The position numbers were made by a program, and so were the translations under genes. Source: Arthrobacter sp. Soil762 (GTDB lineage Bacteria > Actinomycetota > Actinomycetes > Actinomycetales > Micrococcaceae). Taken from it: 64,000 nt of DNA. Each line of letters opens with the position of its first letter. Position 1 is the stretch's first letter. Below the pieces are notes generated by a model. The model worked only from the letters and a program-made list of their open reading frames with translations, was not told where the DNA came from and ran no database searches. This document shows positions 17,524 to 26,302 of the stretch, in pieces. The stretch lies in assembly GCF_001428335.1 (NCBI RefSeq), contig NZ_LMSG01000019.1, forward strand, positions 186,075 to 250,074. Direction: 5' to 3'.

Positions 17524-18341
17524 AGTACGTCCGATGGCTTGCGGGCGTCAAAGAGGGAGGCGAGGAACGCCGTCGTATCTTCTGCGACCTGGTCCGGGCA
17601 CTCCCACACCACCAGATGCGCCACATCGGGGTAGACCTTCAGCACGGAGCCGGGGATCCGGGCTGCCAGGGTTTCCTGGCCGCCGCGTGTCAGCAAGCGG
17701 TCCTGTTCTCCCCACAGGATCAGCGTGGGGGCGTGGATGGTTCCCGATTCGGTGGGCGGGGTGGCCTCGCCCAGGCCGTTCAGGATGCCCTTCCAGGCGT
17801 GGGCCGGCATCCGGAGACCGTCGTGCACACGGTCCTCGACGAACCAAGCGGGAACCTCGTGCAACAGGGGAAACCAGGACAGGGAATCCCGGACCCAGTC
17901 CTCGTCGAGGGGGTCCGTCAGGCGGTCCACTTCGTCGGCGAAGGGTGCCCGCCCGTGGAGGCTCAGGGGAGCGCCCACCAGCACCAGCGAGGCAACCTTT
18001 TGTGGGTGGGAAATGGCGAGTTGCTGGGCGACGTAGCCGCCGCTTGAGGAGCCGACGACGGCGGCGCTCGGCACGTTGAGGGCCTCCAGGATTGCGGCTG
18101 CGTCCTCGGCCTGTTCCGCCAGGGAGTAGCCGCCCTCCGGTTTGTCCGCCTCACCTTGCCCGCGGAGATCCGGGGCATAGACCCGGAAACCGGGCAACTG
18201 GGGAATCAAGCGGTCAAAGCTGCCGCTCGATTCGCCCCACGCGTGTAGCAGCAGCACCGGTTTCGCGGCGGCGTCGCCGTGGACGAGGCACGGCACCGTG
18301 ATGCCGGTGCGGAGCGTGAGATACCGGACTTCGGAGTCCAT
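17520..18341 (-). CDS. alpha/beta hydrolase
   Basis: A 273-residue alpha/beta hydrolase. The oxyanion loop 'LLLHAWGESSGSF', nucleophile elbow 'VVGSSSGGYVAQQ' (Ser within G-S-S-S-G), acid in 'LWGEQDRLLT' and His in 'YPDVAHLVVWECPD' make a full triad. It is similar to 3-oxoadipate-enol-lactonase/haloperoxidase-type enzymes, but the substrate is not clear. Followed by the ICMT-like gene with a four-base overlap. A degraded partial copy of this gene is at 10856-11055. Confidence 0.87.
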   Translation of the reverse strand: MDSEVRYLTLRTGITVPCLVHGDAAAKPVLLLHAWGESSGSFDRLIPQLPGFRVYAPDLRGQGEADKPEGGYSLAEQAEDAAAILEALNVPSAAVVGSSSGGYVAQQLAISHPQKVASLVLVGAPLSLHGRAPFADEVDRLTDPLDEDWVRDSLSWFPLLHEVPAWFVEDRVHDGLRMPAHAWKGILNGLGEATPPTESGTIHAPTLILWGEQDRLLTRGGQETLAARIPGSVLKVYPDVAHLVVWECPDQVAEDTTAFLASLFDARKPSDVL

Positions 18342-18385
18342 GGATTCAGGCTACGCCGGGTGCCGCTCTCGGTAGAGTTTTGCTT

Positions 18386-18635
18386 ATGGATACCCCGGTG
18401 AGGGTTCGTTTCGCGCGCGTCGAGGACGCTGCCCATATGGCGCGCGTGAATGTGCGGACCTGACGATTCGGCAGCGCTCTGGGTGGCCGATCCAAATCCT
18501 CGGGCGCAGGCGTTCTACCGCAAGCACGGGTTCGTGGCGGACGGGACCGTGAATGTGGAGGACGGCGTGCGCGAGATCCGCATGGTGCGGATCTCCTCCG
18601 GGCGTGGCTCGCGCTCGGACAATCGCATGGATTAG
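18386..18635 (+). pseudogene. GNAT acetyltransferase, internally deleted
   Basis: ATG 18386 opens a typical GNAT N-terminus ('VRFARVEDAAHMARVNVRT') but stops at 18461-18463. A second frame then encodes only the GNAT C-terminal end, 'LWVADPNPRAQAFYRKHGF', to 18635. The acetyl-CoA-binding middle (about 100 residues) is missing. The C-terminus is close to that of the intact gene at 1803-2309. Confidence 0.75.
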
Positions 18636-18655
18636 GGGAGTAACCCCCAGGGACG

Positions 18656-19384
18656 TCAGGGGATCTCCCGTACCTCCAGCAAGGGCCGGCCCGCTGGTAG
18701 AGGACCCTCTTGGCGGGCAGTTTCACTTGAACATTCTGGGCAGCACGCGTCGACGGTGCGGACTATGCAACACACGTCTCCGCGCCAGGCATTGATGCCT
18801 TCCCGGACGGCGATGGCGGCGATGACCAGTGCGGCCCCGGCATCGGCCCACCACCAGCCCAGAGTGCTGTTCAGGACCAGCCCCACCAGCAGGACCGCTG
18901 ACAGGTACGTGCACAGAAGCGTCTGCTTTGAGTCGGCCACCGCGGTCCGGGAGCCCAGCTCGCGCCCCGCGCGGCGCTGCAGCCAGGACAAAACGGGCAT
19001 GATGGCCAGGCTCAGGGCAGCGATAACGATCCCCGGCGTTGAGTGCCGTGCTTCCCCGCCGCCCGTCAGCGCCCGTACGGCATCGACGGTGACGAACGCG
19101 GCGAGGGCGAAGAAGGACACCGCGATGATCCGCAGGGTCAGATGCTCCCGGCGTTCCGGGTCCTTGGCGGAGAACTGCCAGGACAGCGCCAGGGCGGAGG
19201 CCACCTCGATGACTGAGTCCAGCCCGAACCCGATCAACGCCGAGGAGTCCGCGACACCGCCGGCCCACAGGGCGGCGACCGCTTCAATGAGGTTGTAGGT
19301 GATCGTCGCCGCGGCGAACAGCCGGATCCTTCGGGTCAGGACCGCACGGCGCTCCGGCGCCAGCGGGTTCAGCAGCGCCGTCAT
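18656..19384 (-). CDS. cation diffusion facilitator-type transporter
   Basis: A 242-residue membrane protein related to CDF metal exporters. Helices carry 'NLIEAVAALWAGGVADSSALIGFGLDS' and 'VADSKQTLLCTYLSAVLL', which hold the Asp residues of the CDF transport sites, and 'GWWWADAGAALVIAAIAV'. The usual C-terminal cytoplasmic domain is replaced by a short tail with Cys-Cys and Cys ('VDACCPECS') that may bind metal. ATG 19384 overlaps the stop of the ArsR gene (ATGA), so it is coupled to that metal-sensor-like repressor. Confidence 0.83.
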   Translation of the reverse strand: MTALLNPLAPERRAVLTRRIRLFAAATITYNLIEAVAALWAGGVADSSALIGFGLDSVIEVASALALSWQFSAKDPERREHLTLRIIAVSFFALAAFVTVDAVRALTGGGEARHSTPGIVIAALSLAIMPVLSWLQRRAGRELGSRTAVADSKQTLLCTYLSAVLLVGLVLNSTLGWWWADAGAALVIAAIAVREGINAWRGDVCCIVRTVDACCPECSSETARQEGPLPAGRPLLEVREIP

Positions 19385-19707
19385 GCCGGGCACGTTCCGT
19401 CCGGCGCGCAGCAGGCCGGATCCACGGCGAGGACCACGCCGATCAGATCCCTGACAGCGTGGCCCAGCCGGGCATCCGCAAGCTCGTACCGGCTTCGCCG
19501 CCCGTCAGGGACGGCGACCACCAGGCCGCAGCCGCGCAGGCACGTCAGGTGGTTGGACATGCTCTGCCGCGAAACTTCCAAAGTGTCGGCCAGATCGGAC
19601 GGGTAGGCCGGCGCGTCAGCAAGGGCCAGCAGAATCCGGGCCCGCGTTGGGTCCGAGACTGCGTAACCGAACCGTGCCAGTACCGGTGCATGAGCGAGCG
19701 TTTCCAT
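19381..19707 (-). CDS. ArsR/SmtB family metal-sensing repressor (CmtR-like)
   Basis: A 108-residue winged-helix repressor. The recognition helix region 'TLEVSRQSMSNHLTCLRGCGLV' includes the Cys used by CmtR-like Pb/Cd sensors, and the C-terminal tail 'DPACCAPDGTCPA' supplies more cysteines. ATG 19707 lies 6 nt after TACTTT, indicating a leaderless mRNA; the upstream in-frame start at 19722 lies in the promoter spacer. It is the first gene of an operon with the CDF exporter, a standard metal-resistance arrangement. Confidence 0.87.
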   Translation of the reverse strand: METLAHAPVLARFGYAVSDPTRARILLALADAPAYPSDLADTLEVSRQSMSNHLTCLRGCGLVVAVPDGRRSRYELADARLGHAVRDLIGVVLAVDPACCAPDGTCPA

Positions 19708-19717
19708 ACCAATAAAG

Positions 19718-19733
19718 TACATCTAAGGATGTA
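19718..19733. promoter_or_regulatory. ArsR operator within promoter spacer
   Basis: TACATC-TAAG-GATGTA, perfect 6-base arms. On the minus strand TTGCGT (19737-19742) and TACTTT (19714-19719) are 17 bases apart and flank or overlap it, so the repressor should block RNA polymerase. Confidence 0.7.
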
Positions 19734-19778
19734 TTCACGCAATTGTGAACTCAGCCGGTTCCCACCCGCTCGGCCTGT

Positions 19779-20369
19779 TTAGTGGATGACCCGGTAGCGG
19801 ACGTGGGTGACGAGGCCGGTGCCGCTCACTTCCGTGGGCTCAAGCGTGAGGTTCGCGACGCCGTCGAGCAGCCGTTCGCCCGCCCCCAGGATGATGGGCG
19901 CGGTGTGGAGCCGCAGCTCGTCGATCAGCCCCGCCGATAGGTATTGCTGGGCGGTCTGCGCCCCGCCGGCAATGGCCACGTCCTTGCTGCCTGCGGCCTT
20001 CCGGGCCTGGGCCAGCGCCGATTCGATCCCATCGGTCACGAAGTTGAACGTGGTACCGCCCTGCATCTGCAGGGGCTCGCGTCGCTGATGGGTGAGAACG
20101 AAAACCGGTGCGTGATAGGGCGGCTCCTCACCCCACCATCCCCGCCAGTCCTCATCCCACGCCCCGGGACCTGCGAACATGTTCCGCCCCATGATGTAGG
20201 CGCCGGAAGCGAGGATGCCTTCGATCGCGGCCGCGTTGGCCTCGGGTTCCTCGAACATCCACCGGTGCAGGAGCTCGCCGTTCTCGCCCAGCGGCTCCAC
20301 CGGGCTTTGGTTCGGGCCGGCGACGAAGCCGTCGAGGGAGATGGTCAGGTCGCACGTGACTCGGCTCAT
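19779..20369 (-). CDS. dihydrofolate reductase/RibD C-terminal family protein
   Basis: A 196-residue protein of the DHFR-like superfamily (RibD_C). The N-terminal 'TCDLTISLDGFVAG' and the pyridine-nucleotide-binding 'DVAIAGGAQTAQQYLSAGLIDELRLHTAPIILGAGERLL' segment, shown here in two runs, are typical; 'AYIMGRNMF' is the central strand. These proteins are NADPH reductases of mostly unknown substrate. ATG 20369 is preferred; ATG 20381 is in frame. It lies 21 bases downstream of the rifampicin-phosphotransferase-like gene, probably co-transcribed. Confidence 0.85.
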   Translation of the reverse strand: MSRVTCDLTISLDGFVAGPNQSPVEPLGENGELLHRWMFEEPEANAAAIEGILASGAYIMGRNMFAGPGAWDEDWRGWWGEEPPYHAPVFVLTHQRREPLQMQGGTTFNFVTDGIESALAQARKAAGSKDVAIAGGAQTAQQYLSAGLIDELRLHTAPIILGAGERLLDGVANLTLEPTEVSGTGLVTHVRYRVIH

Positions 20370-20390
20370 GCGCCCCATCATGCCACCGGG

Positions 20391-23081
20391 TCATGGCCCT
20401 TGAGTAGGGCTCGGCTGCTCGATGGTGACGGTGCCGGCGTCGCCATCCACACGGATCTGCTGGCCGCTGGTGAGCCGCTGGGTGGCAACGCCGGTGCCGA
20501 GCACGGCCGGGATGCCGTACTCCCGGGCCACGATGGAGCTGTGGCTCAACGGTCCGCCCACGTCGGTCACCACGGCGGAGGCCATCGCGAACAGCGAGGT
20601 CCAGGCGGGAGTGGTGATGCGGGCGACGAGGACCTCTCCGGGCTCCATCAGGGCGAAATCCTGTGGTCCCCTCAGGACTCGGGCCGGAGCGCTGACCCGG
20701 CCCGCGCTCGCGCCCGTGCCCTTGATGATGTCGCCGAGTTGGTGCTGCGAGCCTGCGGGCATCATGGAGCCGAAGGCCTTTTCCATCCACCGGCTCTCCG
20801 GGAGCAGTTGCGGGGCAGCGGCCTTCATCTGGCCCCGCCACAGCATCTTGCGCTCTTCGACGGCGGCGGCGCGGACGGGCCGGTCGGCTCCGGTAATGGC
20901 CACGGCCGCCGTTGCGCCCGGCGCGGCCAGGCCGAACTCGACGGCGCTGCGCAGCTCCTGGTGCCGCAGCCAGAACACGTCGGCGGGCTCGGCGATGACA
21001 GCGGAGTCCACCAGCCGCTGCCCTAGTTCCAGCAGCATCCGCCGGAGCAGCGGCCAGGCCAGGCCGACGTCGGCCAGGGCATCCTCGCGGATCGGCGCGG
21101 TGGTCTGTGCCCACCGGAGCAAACGGAGGAACGCGGCCCGGCGGCGCGGCCCGAGCCGGGCGCTGATCCGGCTGGTCTCGTCCTCGCGGCGGTCGGCCGA
21201 GTGCCGCTGCCGCTCATGGGGGTCAGTGCCTTGCCCCCGCAGGTAGAACTTCACCGTGTCCAGCAGGGCTGACGGATCGTCGGCCGGCACCGGGCTGGCG
21301 AAGTCCAGATTGTAGACCGCATGGCCGAACCGGCCGAGGTGGTCCTGGAAGCGAGGACGCCACTGTTGCCACAACGGCTCAGCGAAGCCGGCAGGCGGGA
21401 ATCCCGTGCGTTGGGACTCGGCCAACGCCGTCGTCGGTTCATGGAGGAGCGCCGAGGCGAGCCCGGGGACGCCGCGGGCCCAGGCTGCCAGATCGTACAG
21501 GGACTTCTCCGCCCGGATGGGTTCGCTGTCGTAGCCGAGGATGAACGTCACGGCGGGGGGTTCGCCGTCGCGCCGGACGAACTTGTCGTAGTACGCCCGG
21601 AACGAGATTTCGCTGCATGCGGCGAGCGGAATGACTGACTGGACGGCTGTGTAGTACACGGTGCCGGCGTCCAGCAGCGCCTGCACACCCTCCAGCAGTT
21701 CCTCGCCGGTGAGCTCGCCGACCGGCGTCGCGGACCGGTCTTTGATCACCCGTTCGTAGTGTGGATGCGAAAATTCGCGCCAGCCTGCCACTCCCATGTG
21801 CGCCTGGCCGCGGGCCAGCGCGCGTACCGCCGTCAGCGCCTTGCCCATGATCCGCCACATCCCCGAGGTGCGGTAGTAGTAATAGGCGTAGCCGTTGATG
21901 GTGGGCAGTCCCACGTCGCCCTCGCGGATGACGTTCGTGCCCACGGCCTCGTTCATCAAGGCTCGCAGCGACCTGGACACCGAGCCGTCAATGAGGTCGG
22001 CAAACAGCGGCGAGAGCGGGTCGGGCAGCTGTTCCACGATGCTCGCCCGGAAGTACATCCCCTTGGGGAAGGGCACGGGCCAGGTATCCGGGGTGTCGGC
22101 CGCCGGTTCGGGCAGCGCGGTGATGGGCCGGGACTGCAGGATGAAAAACCCGCCACCGGCCCGCGCCCACTCGATGTCCTGCGGTGCCCCGAAATGATCC
22201 GCACTCCGCGTGCCATACCCGGCGAGCTCGGCTGCGGCACGGTCGTCAAGAACGGGAGCACGACGGCGGGCTGCCGCCACGGGCTGCTCCCGGGTGCCGT
22301 GCTCCGCGTAGACAGTCATAACCGCCTTGTCTGCGGTGCGTCGCGAGAGCACGGCGCCCGTCCCGGCGTCGACTACGAGGTCATCCGTGGTGACCGTCCC
22401 GCTGACCACGGACTCGCCCAGGCCCCACGCGGCACTGATGGCGATCTGGTCGCGGCGCCCGTTGGCCGGATTGGCAGTGAACATGACCCCGGCAGCCTCG
22501 GCCTCGACCATCCGCTGGACCACCACCGCGAGGCGCACCGAATCCGGTCCGATGCCTCCGCGGGCCCGGTAGGCCATGGCACGCGCCGTCCACAGGGAAG
22601 CCCAGCAATCGATCACGGCCGCGGACAGCGACTCGGCCCCGCGGACGTTCAGGTAGGTTTCCTGTTGCCCGGCGAAGCTGGCTGCGGCGAGGTCCTCGGC
22701 CGTGGCGGAGGAGCGCACCGCAACGGCCGGATTCCCGTCGGCGTCACCGTCGCCGTCGCCGTCGGCGAACTGCCCGTAGGCGGCGCCGAGTTCCGCTGCG
22801 ATGTCGGCCGGCATGATGCCGCCGGCGAACAGGGCGCGGATCCGCTCCGAGGCGTCCGCGTAGTCCTGGGGCGCGGCCTGCGGCGACAGAGTGGCCAGTT
22901 CCTGGATGCGTGCCTCAAGGTGGTTGGCGTCCACAAAATGCGAATAGGCTGCGGTGTTCAGCACAAAGCCTGGGGGGACCGGCGGCCCGGCCTGAAGGAG
23001 GCCGCCCAGTCCCACGGCCTTTCCGCCGGCCACGGCGATGTCGCCTGCTCCCACATCGGCCAAATTGTTGACGTAGGTCAT
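20391..23081 (-). CDS. PEP-utilizing enzyme, rifampicin phosphotransferase-like
   Basis: An 896-residue protein with the rifampicin phosphotransferase order: N-terminal ATP-grasp domain ('GGKAVGLGGLLQAGPPVPPGF' start region, 'VRSSATAEDLAAASFAGQQE'), a long middle domain, and a C-terminal swivelling phosphohistidine domain ('TDVGGPLSHSSIVAREYGI', His near residue 845). PEP synthase instead puts the His domain in the middle and ends in a PEP domain, which is absent here. It would inactivate rifamycins using ATP. No rifamycin-associated promoter element was recognised upstream. Substrate not proven. Confidence 0.8.
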   Translation of the reverse strand: MTYVNNLADVGAGDIAVAGGKAVGLGGLLQAGPPVPPGFVLNTAAYSHFVDANHLEARIQELATLSPQAAPQDYADASERIRALFAGGIMPADIAAELGAAYGQFADGDGDGDADGNPAVAVRSSATAEDLAAASFAGQQETYLNVRGAESLSAAVIDCWASLWTARAMAYRARGGIGPDSVRLAVVVQRMVEAEAAGVMFTANPANGRRDQIAISAAWGLGESVVSGTVTTDDLVVDAGTGAVLSRRTADKAVMTVYAEHGTREQPVAAARRRAPVLDDRAAAELAGYGTRSADHFGAPQDIEWARAGGGFFILQSRPITALPEPAADTPDTWPVPFPKGMYFRASIVEQLPDPLSPLFADLIDGSVSRSLRALMNEAVGTNVIREGDVGLPTINGYAYYYYRTSGMWRIMGKALTAVRALARGQAHMGVAGWREFSHPHYERVIKDRSATPVGELTGEELLEGVQALLDAGTVYYTAVQSVIPLAACSEISFRAYYDKFVRRDGEPPAVTFILGYDSEPIRAEKSLYDLAAWARGVPGLASALLHEPTTALAESQRTGFPPAGFAEPLWQQWRPRFQDHLGRFGHAVYNLDFASPVPADDPSALLDTVKFYLRGQGTDPHERQRHSADRREDETSRISARLGPRRRAAFLRLLRWAQTTAPIREDALADVGLAWPLLRRMLLELGQRLVDSAVIAEPADVFWLRHQELRSAVEFGLAAPGATAAVAITGADRPVRAAAVEERKMLWRGQMKAAAPQLLPESRWMEKAFGSMMPAGSQHQLGDIIKGTGASAGRVSAPARVLRGPQDFALMEPGEVLVARITTPAWTSLFAMASAVVTDVGGPLSHSSIVAREYGIPAVLGTGVATQRLTSGQQIRVDGDAGTVTIEQPSPTQGP

Positions 23082-23220
23082 GATTGTGCGTCCTCACTGG
23101 CCGGTTTGGGGTCCTGCAGCGAACCTGATTCTCCACATACTGGCACTGCCGCAGACAAGAGGCCATAGCTCACGCGTGTCTTAGGATTCACTCCCGCCGT
23201 GGCGCACATAAGCTCGATAC

Positions 23221-23364
23221 ATGGGCAAAAACCAGCACAGCGAGTTGGAAGGGCAGACCTCCATCAACGAGCTGCTCGACAAGCCCATCGGCGACACCCA
23301 CATCCAGCTGGTGCTGCCCATCCACGTCCAGCTGCGGCCCGGGGAGTTCCGCCGGGTGTCCTGA
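23221..23364 (+). CDS. small hypothetical protein, 47 residues
   Basis: ATG 23221 to TGA 23364 encodes a polar 47-residue peptide with 'HSELEGQTSINELLDKPIGD' and 'HIQLVLPIHVQLRPGEF'. Coding character is normal for the genome. No family recognised; it may be a small gene or the N-terminal remnant of a larger one. Confidence 0.4.
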   Translation: MGKNQHSELEGQTSINELLDKPIGDTHIQLVLPIHVQLRPGEFRRVS

Positions 23365-23386
23365 CGCCGTTGAAGTTTCGGTGGCC

Positions 23387-23635
23387 TTAGTGGCGGACCT
23401 TCCTGATTTTCAGACTGTGTCGCCTCGACGGAGTTCCGGTGTTCTGGTCCGCGATCCGGCGGAGGCGGCGCCAGCGAATGCCGTTACGGAGGTGAGCCTG
23501 GTCAGTGGGATGCGCCGGATGCACCGGCCTCGATCCACTCCTACGGCGCCGAGTCCGGAGGATAACCACTAGCGTCACGCCCAGCCAGGCAAACGCTGCC
23601 CCGATGACGAGGAAAACCGCCGGGATCGTGTCCAT
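23387..23635 (-). CDS. small membrane protein, one helix and basic tail
   Basis: ATG 23635 opens an 82-residue protein with one strong membrane helix (residues 4-28, 'VFLVIGAAFAWLGVTLVVIL') and a long Arg-rich cytoplasmic tail. The frame is open further upstream but the sequence there is not hydrophobic and includes a repeat element. No family recognised; the Arg-rich tail may be non-native read-through. Confidence 0.4.
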   Translation of the reverse strand: MDTIPAVFLVIGAAFAWLGVTLVVILRTRRRRSGSRPVHPAHPTDQAHLRNGIRWRRLRRIADQNTGTPSRRHSLKIRKVRH

Positions 23636-23682
23636 GATTAAGTCTAGATCCCAATCCGTAAGCGCACTTACTAAACCATAGG

Positions 23683-23725
23683 CACCTGGCCAGCGGCCGC
23701 CGTCGGGAATTACGACGACGGCGCA
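23683..23725. repeat. palindromic repeat, family S (copy 2)
   Basis: CACCTGGCCAGCGGCCGCCG at 23683 matches the copy at 10783-10828. It lies at the 3' end of the DUF2306 gene and overlaps its last codons. Confidence 0.65.
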
Positions 23726-24408
23726 CGGCTTGGGGGCGCCGCTCGCGTTGGTACTTGGGCGCGCCGGTGGATGAAGTATTCGGCCACCGCCAGGCTGAGT
23801 ACCCATGATGCGCCAATCAGAAGCGCCCGGGTCAGTTCGTCTACCGGTCCTACCAGGAGAATCCACGGAATTGTCACCACAACAATGGTTCCCTGGGCGA
23901 TGCCGATGGCGTACGCCCGCGACATCCATTCGCTGTGCCGGACGTAGTTCCGGCGCCGCACGGCGATGAATCCAAGGACAATGAACGCGACCATGGCGGA
24001 CCCGAAGGCGAGCCGAAGGACAAGTAGCAGCGGCCCGTCCAGAGGCGTGAGATCGTAGAAAACTGCCATCCACAAACCCGACAGGGCGGCGAGCAGGCCG
24101 GTGGGGGCAAGAATGCGTCCCGCGATTTTGTGCCAGCTGGCCCTGCCGCGCTTGCCCCGTCGAAGCGAGGGAACGAACTGAAACGCCCCCAGCACCAGGT
24201 ACACCGTGACGGTGGGGATATGGATCAGCACGGGGACTGGCGAATCGAAGAACCGCGCGTTATCCGGCGTGATCTGACCTCCCGAGAGCTCGGTCAGGCG
24301 CACGGCCCCGGCGATGACCGGGACGAGGCTGAGGAGGATCAGGGCGGCAGGTACGAGCCAGCGGGTCCGGGGGCTTTTGCGGGAGCGGGGAAGGGTTGCA
24401 GATTTCAT
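23710..24408 (-). CDS. DUF2306 family membrane protein
   Basis: A 232-residue membrane protein with seven predicted helices. The DUF2306 features are visible: 'HIPTVTVYLVLGAFQFVPSL', 'WHKIAGRILAPTGLLAALSG' with the conserved His, and 'RHSEWMSRAYAIGIAQGT'. The family is uncharacterised, with His residues that may bind haem or metal. ATG 24408 follows GAGAAGCG; the longer start at 24441 lacks a ribosome site. Its end runs into the family S repeat, so the last residues may be altered. Confidence 0.82.
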   Translation of the reverse strand: MKSATLPRSRKSPRTRWLVPAALILLSLVPVIAGAVRLTELSGGQITPDNARFFDSPVPVLIHIPTVTVYLVLGAFQFVPSLRRGKRGRASWHKIAGRILAPTGLLAALSGLWMAVFYDLTPLDGPLLLVLRLAFGSAMVAFIVLGFIAVRRRNYVRHSEWMSRAYAIGIAQGTIVVVTIPWILLVGPVDELTRALLIGASWVLSLAVAEYFIHRRAQVPTRAAPPSRAPSS

Positions 24409-24889
24409 GAGTTCGCTTCTCTGGTCCGTGCGCGCACGCACTCGCCGGGGTTGAGTCAGGCCGGGACCTCAGAGTCCCTCATGACGCAGATCGAAATTTT
24501 CGAGAGTTGGCGGCCGGAATGCGTGCCCAGCACCACGCTATTCGTGCGGCGTACGGCCAACGTACTGCACTTGGTCCCGATAGGCGATAGGCGATAGGCG
24601 CTCGGTGATGGTGGTCAGCGCCAGGAAACGTTGGGTGAAAGGCCGACCGCCGTAAATATGGGAAAACAGAAAACTACGTCTTCCCTTAGCACCTATTTCC
24701 ATTATTAAGCCTCGAATTCCCCGATCGACGAACGGCTCAAGATCGGCTCAAGACCGGATCAATGTTGTGCCAGGATCCGCGAAGTATCCGCCGTTCGCAT
24801 GGGACGTAGAAATAGGGTCTTCAGTGACGCAAGATGTCGACAGGGTAAAAGCCCGGCTAATTGTCGGGCTTTTATTATTGGGGGAAATA
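24409..24889. other. 481-base intergenic region
   Basis: Contains three tandem GATAGGC units (24579-24599), an AT-richer patch around 24655-24720, the near-repeat CGGCTCAAGA at about 24735-24755, and a hairpin just before the HNH gene. No gene or tRNA found. Confidence 0.5.
24847..24873 (+). terminator. orphan terminator-like hairpin before HNH gene
   Basis: AAAAGCCCG, a 9-base loop region, then CGGGCTTTT and a T-rich run; it sits 17 bases before the HNH start. No plus-strand gene precedes it, so it is either an attenuator in the leader of the HNH gene or the end of an unannotated small RNA. Confidence 0.6.
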
Positions 24890-26257
24890 ATGTCGAACAA
24901 TGAAGTGCTCTGGGCTCCAGTATCAGGTGGTCCCGGGTCAAGACCACCAGGCAGGCCACGTGCTTCCACGTTCATCGTCGGCGGCATCACAGCCCTTTTC
25001 ATGATTATTGGTGCTTTCAGTGGCGGTCTCGGGGGCGCTCTGGTTTTCCTAGCTATCGCCGGCGCCGTTACCGGCTTTTATGTTCTGGCGACCGGACGCC
25101 GTTCCTGGGCGTGGCTCCCGGCGAAGCGGAAGGCAGGGGCCATCGCACTCGCCCTCTCCTTCGCTCTCTTCATCGCCGGCGCAGTCACAGTGCCACGGAC
25201 CAACGCGGAGGATCTCCAGGCAGCCTCCTCGGACTGGAATGCCTCGCCGGGAACCGCCACAGCGAGCGCATCTGCAAAAGCGACTCCGACGCCGTCGTCC
25301 GTTCCAACCGCGCAGGCGACGGGCGCCCCGCTCGATCCTGAGACTTCAAGCCTCGTTGCGAACGATGTCACGGCTCCGAAGACGCAGCCCGCCTTTGCAA
25401 CGAAGACGATCGACCTGCTGGCAACCCTTCCCATCAAGGGCCGGGCGCCGAAGACGGGCTACGACCGTGCGCTCTTCGGTCAGGCCTGGGCAGACGTGGA
25501 CCGCAACGGCTGCGACACGCGGAACGACATGCTCAAGCGCGACCTTACGGGGATCACCTACACCAACAGCATCCCCTGCAAGGTTCAGTCCGGAACGCTG
25601 GCGGACCCCTACACAGGCACTACCATCCGCTTCCTGCGGGGGAGTGCCACCAGCAGCGCCGTCCAGATCGACCATGTTGTTGCCCTCAGCGACGCCTGGC
25701 AGAAGGGTGCGCAGCAGTTGACCACGGAGCAGCGGACGGCCTTCGCCAATGACCCCCTGAACCTCCAGTCCACGGACGGTCCCACCAACATGAAAAAGGG
25801 CGACGGCGACGCCGCCACCTGGTTGCCGCCGAATAAGGGCTTCCGGTGCGAATACGTTGCCCGGCAGATTTCGGTGAAGGCAACGTACAGCCTGTGGGTC
25901 ACCCAGGCGGAGCATGCCGCGATGGCCAGGATCCTTGCCGACTGCTCCGGCCAGCTCGCACCAACAAACGAGCAGGCACCAGTCGCCGCGGCGCAGGCGC
26001 CCGCACCTGCGCCGGTGGTGGCAGCTGACCCGGTAGCTCCCGCTCCGGCCCCGGCGGCTGTGGCACCCGCCCCTGCTCCGGTTGCTCCCGCGCCTGTTGT
26101 GCCGGCGCCCGCACCTGTTTCTGCTGCTCCGGCCGCCGTTTACTACGCCAACTGCACGGCCGCCAAGGCCGCCGGTGCCGCGCCGATCTATGCCGGACAG
26201 GCCGGCTATAGGGCGGCATTGGACCGCGACTCCGACGGTGTGGCCTGCGAGAGCTAG
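24890..26257 (+). CDS. HNH (DUF1524/GmrSD-type) nuclease with Excalibur domain
   Basis: A 455-residue membrane-anchored or exported protein. N-terminal hydrophobic helices (about 25-68 and 78-100) are followed by a Thr/Ser/Pro-rich linker. The nuclease domain comes next: 'VQIDHVVALSDAWQKGA', 'FANDPLNLQSTDGPTN', 'KGDGDAATWLPPN', 'CEYVARQ'. A Pro-Ala linker then leads to a C-terminal Excalibur calcium-binding motif with two Cys and 'LDRDSDGVACES'. ATG 24890 follows GGGGGAAAT. The role is likely extracellular DNA degradation. It is followed by a second Excalibur protein. Confidence 0.85.
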   Translation: MSNNEVLWAPVSGGPGSRPPGRPRASTFIVGGITALFMIIGAFSGGLGGALVFLAIAGAVTGFYVLATGRRSWAWLPAKRKAGAIALALSFALFIAGAVTVPRTNAEDLQAASSDWNASPGTATASASAKATPTPSSVPTAQATGAPLDPETSSLVANDVTAPKTQPAFATKTIDLLATLPIKGRAPKTGYDRALFGQAWADVDRNGCDTRNDMLKRDLTGITYTNSIPCKVQSGTLADPYTGTTIRFLRGSATSSAVQIDHVVALSDAWQKGAQQLTTEQRTAFANDPLNLQSTDGPTNMKKGDGDAATWLPPNKGFRCEYVARQISVKATYSLWVTQAEHAAMARILADCSGQLAPTNEQAPVAAAQAPAPAPVVAADPVAPAPAPAAVAPAPAPVAPAPVVPAPAPVSAAPAAVYYANCTAAKAAGAAPIYAGQAGYRAALDRDSDGVACES

Positions 26258-26302
26258 CCACGCCAATCACTCCACCGTTTCAAGAATTTCCAAGGGGGAA
26301 AA

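Noticed and set aside
24579..24599. Three GATAGGC units as a CRISPR-like or iteron array
   Set aside because: Only three 7-base tandem copies with no spacers and no associated genes; a simple slippage repeat.
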